Program-made: the position numbers and the translations under genes | Source: JAAYCB01 sp012744395 | Lineage (GTDB): Bacteria; Planctomycetota; Planctomycetia; Pirellulales; Thermoguttaceae | DNA: 61,391 nt | Direction: 5' to 3' | Assembly (NCBI GenBank): GCA_028703175.1 | Contig: JAQVNJ010000019.1 | Span: 1-61,391, forward strand | The notes under the pieces: model-generated | Database searches by the model: none | What the model was told of the DNA's origin: nothing | The model's input: only the letters and a program-made list of their open reading frames with translations | In this document: piece by piece, positions 54,837 through 61,391 of the stretch | Position numbering within the stretch: the first letter of the stretch is position 1 | Layout of the letters: the number at the start of each line of letters is the position of its first letter

Positions 54837-56043
54837 ACTTCTTCCCCTGGTTGAACAGGATCTGCGTCCCCTCCTTGCCGGCGACCACGATGTCGACGTC
54901 GCCGTCGTTGTCGATGTCCGCGGTGCGGATCTGCATTCCGGCGCCGACCAGGCCCTGGTTGATCGTATGGGCGTCGAAGGCCTTCGCTTCCCGATTCCAG
55001 ACGTAGTAGCGGATGATCGGCGGATCGTTTGCGCCGGGATCGCCGCCGTTATGCGCGCGGATTCTCTTGCCGGTGATCAGTTCATCCACCCCGTCGCCGT
55101 CGAGATCGGCCAGGTGGAGGCAGTGGGCCTGCGAGAAGCTGTCATCGATCAGCTTCTGCTCGAACTGGAGCTTGCCCGATGAGTCCGGGCCGAGGCCCCG
55201 CCAGAGGAACAGGCCGTAGTTGTGCGAATCGCTCCAGACCAGATCGTTCTTGCCGTCGCCGTCGACGTCGTAGACCAGCATTGGGCAGCTTCCGTCCAAT
55301 TCCCAGTCCAGGTGGCAGTTCCACCGCTGCGCGAGCGGATCGCCGCCGGCCGGCCGTTCGTACCATCCGCGCCCGAAGAGGATGTCGTCGCGGCCATCGT
55401 TGTTGATGTCGCCGAACGCGACGCCGTGGCCGTTCTCCGTGCCGATCGTGTGGCCGATCAGCGTGGGCACCTCGCGATCGACGACTTCCGTCTTCTGCCC
55501 CTTGCGGACCTCGATCTTGCGGACCTCGGTCGAGAACTTCCAGATGATCGTGGGAACGTTCTTGTTCCATTGATTCGAGAACCATTCGGGCGTGCCGTCG
55601 CCGTCCAGGTCGATCAGGTAGCAGGCCTCGTTCGTGGCGTAGCCCGTGTCGGCCAGCAGGTGCTTCGGCCAGAGATAGCCCCGCAGCAAGGTCTCGCCGC
55701 CGGGATTCTCGTACCAATAGACCTCCTTCGACATGAAGTCCATCGAGACGATGTCCGGGCGGCCGTCGCCGTTGACGTCGTAGGCCCACTCGCCGTTGGA
55801 GCGGACATAGCCGGCGTTGTCCTCAATGATCCGCAGGGCGCGCGGGAACCAGTCGCCGTTGCGGTACCAGTTGCGGCCGGCGGAAATGTCGAGCTTGCCG
55901 TCGCCGTCGAAGTCGGCCAGGTCGCAGCCTTCGTTGGCGTCGATGGCCAGGAACTTCACTTCAAACGAGACGGGGTGATCGGCGCAAGCCGCCGAGGCGG
56001 CCGCCATCGCCACAACCAATGTCACCGCGACAAGCCGGATCAT
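54835..56043 (-). CDS. Secreted FG-GAP/VCBS repeat protein
   Basis: A 402-residue protein with a signal peptide (VAVTLVVAMAAASAACA). Seven calcium-type motifs are visible (DFDGDGKLDI, DVNGDGRPDIV, DLDGDGTPE, DINNDGRDDIL, DVDGDGKNDLV, DLDGDGVDEL, DIDNDGDVDIV), so a seven-bladed FG-GAP/VCBS propeller is expected. It is probably extracellular and binds calcium and a sugar or protein ligand. The ATG at 56043 has GGAGG 8 bases upstream. It is divergent from the DUF1559 gene. Confidence 0.93.
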   Translation of the reverse strand: MIRLVAVTLVVAMAAASAACADHPVSFEVKFLAIDANEGCDLADFDGDGKLDISAGRNWYRNGDWFPRALRIIEDNAGYVRSNGEWAYDVNGDGRPDIVSMDFMSKEVYWYENPGGETLLRGYLWPKHLLADTGYATNEACYLIDLDGDGTPEWFSNQWNKNVPTIIWKFSTEVRKIEVRKGQKTEVVDREVPTLIGHTIGTENGHGVAFGDINNDGRDDILFGRGWYERPAGGDPLAQRWNCHLDWELDGSCPMLVYDVDGDGKNDLVWSDSHNYGLFLWRGLGPDSSGKLQFEQKLIDDSFSQAHCLHLADLDGDGVDELITGKRIRAHNGGDPGANDPPIIRYYVWNREAKAFDAHTINQGLVGAGMQIRTADIDNDGDVDIVVAGKEGTQILFNQGKK

Positions 56044-56361
56044 TTCTTCAACCTCCTGGAGCGTGTTTCGAGGGAAAATCACCAAACGATCGTAGCATAA
56101 CCGGCAGGCCGGCGTCAAAAGAGGTCCCTCGCCCGGCGGCGGTCGGCCGGTCGGGACCGGGGCCGCCCAACGATTGCGGTTGTCCGCAACCCGGGCATAG
56201 AATCTTGGGTGTGCCGCCACGCGATTGCGGTCTCAGGCCGGTTGGACAGGGAGACTTCAGCCTGTCGCGCGGTGCCGCGCGCAGGCCAGCCCCGCCGGAG
56301 CAGCGCCCCGGCCGGCCGGCGCCTGGCGGCTGGAAGCGATTCGCCCCGAGGAGTCTCAGTC
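56044..56361. other. 318-base divergent intergenic region
   Basis: Between the FG-GAP and DUF1559 genes. An ATGATCGTAGCATAA-like AT-rich spot near 56088-56100 may be promoter sequence. No gene or hairpin recognised. Confidence 0.35.
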
Positions 56362-57243
56362 ATGCCGATTCCGTTCACCTGCCCGTTCTGCGGTCATCAG
56401 ACGAACGTCGCCGACCAGTACGCCGGCCAGACGGGTCCGTGCCTGGCTTGCGGCCAGATGATCACGATTCCGGCGGCTGGCTTCGGCCCCGCGCCGCCGC
56501 CGGTGGCCGTCAGGCCCTCGGCCGGCCCGACGGCCGGGGCGATTGCGGTGGTGGTCACGGCCCTGTTCCTCGTCTGTGGCGGCGTGCTGGTGGCCCTGCT
56601 GCTGCCGGCGGTCCAGGCGGCCAGGGAGGCGGCCAGGCGTGCGCAGTGCACCAACAACCTGAAGCAGATCGGCCTGGCGATGCACAACTACCTCGACACG
56701 CACAAGTGCTTTCCGGCCGCGGTGCTCACCAACGAGGACGGCGCGCCGATGCGAAGCTGGCGGGTGGCCCTCTTGCCTTATCTGGAAGCCGGCGCGACCT
56801 ACGATCAGTACGACTTCTCCGAACCCTGGGACAGCGAGAACAATCGGGCCCTGGAATGGGCCCGACCGAGCGCCTACACCTGCCCGTCCGCTGCCCCCAC
56901 GAACGGGTTTGAGACGAGCTACGTGATGATCGTCGGCAAGGGGACAATCGGCGGCGAGCCCAACGAGAGCGTGAAAATCCAGGACATCGTCGACGGCGCC
57001 TCGAACACGATCCTGGCGATCGAGGTCGCCGGCCAGGGAATCTCCTGGATCGAGCCCCGCGAGATCACCGTCGACGAGGCGGTCGCCTACATCGCCAATC
57101 CGGGGCGGCGTCAATCGCATCCGGGCGGGGTGAACGCCGTCATGGCCGACGGGTCCGTGCGGTTCATCCCCAGCACGACCAATCCGGCGGTGCTCAAGGC
57201 GATGATCACCCGGGACGACGGCCAGGCGATCCCGCCTTGGTGA
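56362..57243 (+). CDS. DUF1559-like protein with an N-terminal zinc ribbon in place of the prepilin leader
   Basis: A 293-residue protein. It starts with a zinc-ribbon-like segment (CPFCGHQ at 7-13, CLACGQ at 27-32), followed by a Pro/Ala-rich linker and a membrane helix at about 57-78 (AGAIAVVVTALFLVCGGVLVALLL). After this comes the DUF1559 hallmark (AAREAARRAQCTNNLKQIGLAMHNYLD) and the C-terminal H-x9-DG-type end (SHPGGVNAVMADGSVRF). The usual prepilin cleavage motif is absent, so it would be anchored by an internal helix with the zinc ribbon in the cytosol. The ATG at 56362 has CGAGGAG about 8 bases upstream. Confidence 0.85.
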   Translation: MPIPFTCPFCGHQTNVADQYAGQTGPCLACGQMITIPAAGFGPAPPPVAVRPSAGPTAGAIAVVVTALFLVCGGVLVALLLPAVQAAREAARRAQCTNNLKQIGLAMHNYLDTHKCFPAAVLTNEDGAPMRSWRVALLPYLEAGATYDQYDFSEPWDSENNRALEWARPSAYTCPSAAPTNGFETSYVMIVGKGTIGGEPNESVKIQDIVDGASNTILAIEVAGQGISWIEPREITVDEAVAYIANPGRRQSHPGGVNAVMADGSVRFIPSTTNPAVLKAMITRDDGQAIPPW

Positions 57244-57267
57244 ATTCCGCCGCCGCGGCTTGGCGGC

Positions 57268-58590
57268 CTACAGGTACTGCGTCGGGAATTTCCAGGGCTG
57301 GCGATATTCGGGCACCGCCAGCGCGGCGGCTTCGTCGTCGCCGACGATCTTCTCCGTGGCCGGATCGAGCTGGATCGAGCGGCCCAGCTTCAGCGACAGG
57401 TTGCCCAACACGATCGGCACGTTCACCTTGTGGTGGTAGAACACGCTGCAACTCGGCTGCGTGCGGCTGCGGACGCAGTCGAGCCATTCGCGTTCGTGCC
57501 CCGGCGAATCGGGGACGGACTTCTCCGGCTCCTTGGCGTCTTTCATCCGATCGCCTTCGGGCACGATCTGGTGGGTCCCGTAGTCGGCGTAGAGCGTGCC
57601 GTTGACGCCGTGGAAGTAGATTCCCACGCGCCCCTTGAGGTCGAAGCGGTAGGAATTGATCTGCGACATCATCCAGGTGAGCGTGAAGCCCGGGTATTGC
57701 AGAATCGTCTCCTGCGTATCATAGGCGTCGCCGGCATCCCGGCAGACGTACCGGCCGCCCGAGGAGCTGACCATCGTCGGCAGCCCCAGATCGAGCGCCC
57801 AGATGGGCAAATCGATGATGTGCGGGGCCCAGCAGGGCGTCCAGCCGCCGCTGTAGTCCAGGAAGGCCGAATGCGTCCCGGAGGTCTTGATGATCATCGG
57901 ATGGCAGGGCCGCATCGGCCCGGGCCCGACCCAGAGGTCCCAATCGAGCCCGGCGGGCACGTCGCAGTTGGGGTCGTTGCCGACGCCCTCGACGCCCATG
58001 TTGAGCATGTCGAACGTGCGGGCGACGCCGATCCTGCCGAGGTTGCCCGAGCGGACATGGTCCACCACGCGATGGTAGTTCTCGCCGGCGTGAATCTGCG
58101 TGCCGACCTGGCTGATCCGCTGGTGCTTCTTGACCGCCGCCTTGACCGCCAGCGACTCGGCATAGTGCAGCGTCATCGGCTTTTGCAGGTAGATGTCCTT
58201 GCCGGCCTCGCAGGCGTCGATGGCCATCATCGCGTGCCAGTGGGGAGGCGAGGCGATGATCACCGCATCGACGTCTTTCTGCTGCAACAGGTCGCGGTAG
58301 TCGTTGTGGGTCTGGGGCTTCCCCGCGTGTTCGGCCGCAGCCGCCTCTCGCCGCTCCTTCCAGACATCGCAGATGTGCGTCACCACCACGTCGTCGTATT
58401 TCGCGCAGTTCTTCAGGTTGGCCCGGCCCATCCCGCCGGCGCCGATCAGGCCGACTTGAATCCGGTCGTTGGCGCCCGGCTTGCCGGGCTGACCCAGCGC
58501 ACTGGCGGAGACATAGAGCGGGACTGCCGCCCCCGCGACCGCTGATTTTCCGATGAACTGACGTCGGGACAATTGATCGAACTTGGACAT
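57268..58590 (-). CDS. Tat-exported Gfo/Idh/MocA family oxidoreductase
   Basis: A 440-residue NAD(P)-dependent sugar or polyol oxidoreductase. A twin-arginine signal (SRRQFIGKSA, residues 8-17) and an Ala-rich h-region come first, then a Rossmann domain with GLIGAGGMG near 48-56, the EKP-type motif as QKPMT near residue 136, and the C-terminal domain with DYSGGWTPCWAPHIIDLPIW. The substrate is probably a sugar or inositol derivative. The ATG at 58590 has AGGAG 9 bases upstream. It ends 24 bases from the DUF1559 stop, and the DUF1080-esterase gene is 113 bases upstream on the same strand. Confidence 0.94.
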   Translation of the reverse strand: MSKFDQLSRRQFIGKSAVAGAAVPLYVSASALGQPGKPGANDRIQVGLIGAGGMGRANLKNCAKYDDVVVTHICDVWKERREAAAAEHAGKPQTHNDYRDLLQQKDVDAVIIASPPHWHAMMAIDACEAGKDIYLQKPMTLHYAESLAVKAAVKKHQRISQVGTQIHAGENYHRVVDHVRSGNLGRIGVARTFDMLNMGVEGVGNDPNCDVPAGLDWDLWVGPGPMRPCHPMIIKTSGTHSAFLDYSGGWTPCWAPHIIDLPIWALDLGLPTMVSSSGGRYVCRDAGDAYDTQETILQYPGFTLTWMMSQINSYRFDLKGRVGIYFHGVNGTLYADYGTHQIVPEGDRMKDAKEPEKSVPDSPGHEREWLDCVRSRTQPSCSVFYHHKVNVPIVLGNLSLKLGRSIQLDPATEKIVGDDEAAALAVPEYRQPWKFPTQYL

Positions 58591-58703
58591 GTCGACAGTC
58601 TCCTGGCTCATGGGTCGAGAGATACGGATCGAGGCCGCGCGCCCGGCGGGCGCCAACGATGATAAGCGGCCGCCTTCGGCAATGCAATTCCGGCTCCCCG
58701 GGT

Positions 58704-60230
58704 TCATCCGTTGGGCTTGAGGTGCTTGTCGAAGAAGCCGATCACCACGGGCCGGAGGTCCTGCTGCCTGGGTTGGAGGTGGAAGCTATGCGGGGCGCCC
58801 TCGATGATCATCAGCTCGCAGGGCACGCCGCTCTCGTTGGCCGCCCGGCAGAAGCGCTGGGACTGGTCCAGCGGCGTGGTCTTGTCGGCCGTGCCGTGGA
58901 GGATCAGCATCGGCGGGTCATCCTTCGACAGGTGCTTGATCGGCGAGGCGGAGTCCCAGAGGGCGGGCGCGTCGGCCAGCGGCTGGGCGAACATCGGCAG
59001 GCTGGTGTAGGGTTTGGGCGGCACCTGGCCCTCCCAGGAGGCGGCGCAATGGGGGTACAGCGGCACGGCCGCCTGAATCCGGCAGGAGTAGTCGGCGTCT
59101 TCCTGCGGATCGATGCCGACCTCCGGCCCGCTGACCGCCAGCAGCGCGGTCAGATGCCCGCCCGCCGAACCGCCGATGGCGCCGATCCGCTCGCTGTCGA
59201 GTTGCAGCCGGGCGGCGTTCTTCCGCAGCCAGCGGACGGCCCGCTTGCACTCCTGGATGTTCTGCGGAAAGGTCGCCGCGCCGGGCCCGGCCAAGGCGTA
59301 GTTGATCGACATGCAGACGTAACCCTGCTCGGCGAGGGTCGTGCCGATGTTCGACTCGCGGCCGCCGCCCTTGTCGCCTCCCGTCCACCCGCCGCCGTGA
59401 ATGATCACGATGCCGGGGTACTTTCTTCCCGGCTCGCATACGGGGGGCAGGTAGAGGTCCGCCTTCTCGGCCCGCTCCGGTTCGAGGTACGCCACGTCCT
59501 TTTCCACGCGGACCGCCGGCCGGTCCGGTCCGATCTCGCGGACGAACAGGTTCCGCCAGCGGATTTCGCCGCCGTGGGTTTGCAGCATGATCGGGCCCTT
59601 GGCGGGCAGCGGCTTCGAGCGATCCCAGTAGTTTTCCATCACGCAGCCGTCCACCACGAGCTTGTCATTCAGCCAGACCCAGGTGCGGTCGCCGATCTGG
59701 CGAATGCGGAAACGGTTCCACTCGCCGAAGGGCTTGTCCGCCAGGACCAGGGGGTCGCGGCCGGGCTTGCCCGGCGTGTTGTTGAACAGGCCGCCCGAGC
59801 CGAGGTGCGGTTTGCGGTGCGGGTTCTTCGGATTGAAAACCTGATGCCAGTCCCAGATTTGCACCTGCGGGACGCCGCGCAGATAGATGCCGCTGTCGGC
59901 TTTCGGTACGGTCCTGTATTCGATGAGGAATTCGATGTCGCCGAACTCCTCGTCGGTCGTGGCGTAGGGGCCGTGACCGCCGTTGACCAACTCGCCGTTC
60001 TCGACGCGCCAATGCTTGGGAAACTCGGCCCGCTGCCGCGCGAGGTTCGCCTCTCTCTTCTCGCCGCTGAGGTTCGCCGCGCTGTGCGGATTGAGCCCGT
60101 GCCAGCCCGCCAGGTCCTTGCCGTTGAAGATCGCGCGAAACCCCTCCGGCGGATCGGGTTCCGCCGCCCCGAGCGCGGCCGTCGGCACCAGCAAGATCGT
60201 GATCAGGGCGAACTGCGGAAGGCGTTTCAT
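58704..60230 (-). CDS. Fusion: DUF1080 (glycosidase-like lectin fold) and alpha/beta esterase
   Basis: A 508-residue secreted protein. A signal peptide (LITILLVPTAALGAA) is followed by a DUF1080 domain at about 28-235 (FNGKDLAGWHG, and GGLFNN, both typical of 3-keto-disaccharide hydrolase relatives), then an esterase/lipase domain at about 255-505: oxyanion motif IIHGGGW, nucleophile GGSAGGH, and C-terminal acid and base in HGTADKTTP and APHSFH. It probably removes acyl groups from and binds a polysaccharide. It is encoded beside the Gfo/Idh oxidoreductase, which suggests a sugar-degrading unit. The ATG is at 60230. Confidence 0.9.
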   Translation of the reverse strand: MKRLPQFALITILLVPTAALGAAEPDPPEGFRAIFNGKDLAGWHGLNPHSAANLSGEKREANLARQRAEFPKHWRVENGELVNGGHGPYATTDEEFGDIEFLIEYRTVPKADSGIYLRGVPQVQIWDWHQVFNPKNPHRKPHLGSGGLFNNTPGKPGRDPLVLADKPFGEWNRFRIRQIGDRTWVWLNDKLVVDGCVMENYWDRSKPLPAKGPIMLQTHGGEIRWRNLFVREIGPDRPAVRVEKDVAYLEPERAEKADLYLPPVCEPGRKYPGIVIIHGGGWTGGDKGGGRESNIGTTLAEQGYVCMSINYALAGPGAATFPQNIQECKRAVRWLRKNAARLQLDSERIGAIGGSAGGHLTALLAVSGPEVGIDPQEDADYSCRIQAAVPLYPHCAASWEGQVPPKPYTSLPMFAQPLADAPALWDSASPIKHLSKDDPPMLILHGTADKTTPLDQSQRFCRAANESGVPCELMIIEGAPHSFHLQPRQQDLRPVVIGFFDKHLKPNG

Positions 60231-60303
60231 GGAATGGGTCCTTTTCCTGAAGGTCTGAAGGCGCCAAGGGCGGATCGCCGCCCCTGCGGCGACGGTTGGA
60301 TTG

Positions 60304-61257
60304 TCAAACCGATGCCGGCTCGTACTCCCAGGTCTGGCGGAGGAGCCTGGCGGGGGGGTGGTCGGTTCGGAACTGCCAGTTCCACGACCGCGTGATCAAC
60401 ATGCAGGTGATCATCGTGATAAACTGCCCCGGATGCCGGACCATGTAGGGGAGCGACCTGGCCATGATCTTCAAGCCCGTCGGCCGCCGCAACGCCTTGC
60501 GGACGCGCCGCAGCCATTCCTCCGACGTGAAGAACGAGTCGCGGGTCCCGTCCTCGGCCTTGAGCAACCGGAAGAACCCCCGGGCGCAGCGTTCGAGCTG
60601 CCCATCGGCGGGATAGAATCCCCCGAAGCTCCGGATCAGCAGGGCGTAGTGGAAGTCGTCGGAGAAGGGGCGGAACGCGAGCGGGCCGGCAAGCAGCCGC
60701 TTCGGGTCCGGGCCGCGGACGAAATGGGTCGTCGTGTTGACCATCCGCCGGATGCTCGACTTCGGGTCGATCACCCCGTGGAAGAGGCGAAACATCCGCG
60801 CGTAGATCTGTTCCGCCTCGCCGGCCGCCGCGTCGGAGACCTGCACGAAGTGTTCAATCGCGCCGTTGGCGATCACCGCGTCGAACGGGCCGATCGACCG
60901 CCCCGCCAACTCCCGGTAGTCCAACAGGCGAACATCGAGCCCCCGACGTCGGCAGAGGCCGGCCTGTTCCGGCGAGATCGTGATCCCCGTCCCCACCGCC
61001 CCCCGCCGGCGGACTTCTTCCAGGAGCGTCCCATTGCCGCAGCCGACGTCCAGAATGCGGACGCCTTGCCGGCAGCGGACCTCGTCGAGAAGGTAGTTGA
61101 TCTGGTTCAACTGGGCCTGCGCGTACGGAGTGTTGGGGTCGCCGTGATAGATGCCCTCGGTGTAGTCGAGCAATCCGCAGGTCGGGAAGAACTTGTCAAA
61201 CAGGGAATAACACTGGACGACCCTCCGGACGCCCGCGCCGCTGGCACCGCTGCTCAT
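60304..61257 (-). CDS. Class I SAM-dependent methyltransferase
   Basis: A 317-residue enzyme with a cyclopropane-fatty-acid-synthase-like layout: YSLFDKFFPTCGLLDYTEGIYHG at the N-terminus (in pieces), motif I ILDVGCGNG at 68-76, then ITISPEQAGLCRRRGLDV, and DAVIANGAIEHFV. The C-terminal 120 residues add a helical tail (SWNWQFRTDHPPARLL). It may methylate or cyclopropanate lipids or sterol-like compounds. The ATG at 61257 has GAGG about 10 bases upstream. A GTG at 61275 is possible. Confidence 0.85.
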   Translation of the reverse strand: MSSGASGAGVRRVVQCYSLFDKFFPTCGLLDYTEGIYHGDPNTPYAQAQLNQINYLLDEVRCRQGVRILDVGCGNGTLLEEVRRRGAVGTGITISPEQAGLCRRRGLDVRLLDYRELAGRSIGPFDAVIANGAIEHFVQVSDAAAGEAEQIYARMFRLFHGVIDPKSSIRRMVNTTTHFVRGPDPKRLLAGPLAFRPFSDDFHYALLIRSFGGFYPADGQLERCARGFFRLLKAEDGTRDSFFTSEEWLRRVRKALRRPTGLKIMARSLPYMVRHPGQFITMITCMLITRSWNWQFRTDHPPARLLRQTWEYEPASV

Positions 61258-61391
61258 CTCTCTTCGCCTCAACACGACAACCTGCCCCCATGCTAATCAA
61301 GCGCTCTGTGCACGTCCAGTTTACCCGCCGGCGGAGCCGAGGCCGATCGGGCCGCGGCCCGATCCAGGCCGCGCTGCTCGCCGCGCCCGGC
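61258..61391. other. Window end, no gene
   Basis: A 134-base stretch before the window edge. It may hold the methyltransferase promoter. Nothing else is recognised. Confidence 0.3.

Overview
The window looks like a chromosomal segment of a high-GC member of the Planctomycetota, probably Pirellulales or a relative. The marker proteins are two DUF1559 proteins with the H-x9-DG-type C-terminus, an LEPR-XLL motif protein, a Tat-exported Gfo/Idh/MocA oxidoreductase next to a DUF1080 protein, and several MoxR/DUF58/VWA genes. Rank below the phylum is an inference. About 47 protein-coding genes are supported. I see no tRNA, rRNA, CRISPR array, complete insertion sequence or replication origin.

Layout. 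0-2 kb: the open 3' end of an unknown frame, a DUF1559 pseudopilin-like protein and a small lipoprotein. 2.5-7 kb: an S41 protease convergent with a large exported beta-helix protein that carries 47-residue tandem repeats. 7-10 kb: lipB-like, lipA, a lipoyl-like domain protein and DUF4261, all on the minus strand. 10-14.3 kb: housekeeping genes smpB, scpB, rpe, a histidine-phosphatase-fold protein and accD. 14.3-19.4 kb: exported TPR and TPR-CHAT proteins. 19.8-26.6 kb: a small lipoprotein, a GlsB-type membrane protein, then moxR, DUF58, transglutaminase and a YchF-like GTPase. 26.8-31.6 kb: an lplA-like ligase, ispD, tyrS and a TIGR01777 epimerase. 31.5-38 kb: an RND/MMPL transporter, an alpha/beta hydrolase, a ZIP transporter, a conserved hypothetical and a GT2 glycosyltransferase. 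38.1-39.8 kb: four small genes (two paralogues, a BON protein and an orphan) behind a 15-bp repeat array. 39.8-44.3 kb: an acyltransferase-like protein, a ketosynthase-like protein and a membrane GTPase. 44.6-54.7 kb: BatA/VWA, DUF58, rpiB, a Sua5-phosphatase fusion, an NHL lipoprotein, a large VWA protein and a second moxR. 54.8-61.3 kb: an FG-GAP protein, an unusual DUF1559 protein, the Gfo/Idh oxidoreductase, a DUF1080-esterase fusion and a methyltransferase.

Two themes stand out. First, several proteins keep a known fold but seem to have lost the canonical catalytic or modified residues. These are the LipB-like protein (no Lys/Cys pair), the lipoyl-like domain next to it (Gly where the lipoylated Lys should be), a ketosynthase-like protein (Cys-His-His replaced by Arg-Asp-Asn), a histidine-phosphatase-fold protein and a CHAT protein. 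An lplA-like ligase with its lysine intact lies 18 kb away and could do the lipoate attachment. Second, a near-perfect 26-bp palindrome recurs about ten times, always between genes. It is often joined to GGGTTC-rich repeats, and two composite copies form inverted repeats around the second moxR gene.

The best candidates for something undescribed are the 38.1-39.8 kb small-gene module and the variant lipoyl locus at 7-10 kb. Residue alignments were made by eye against remembered family motifs. No database search was run.
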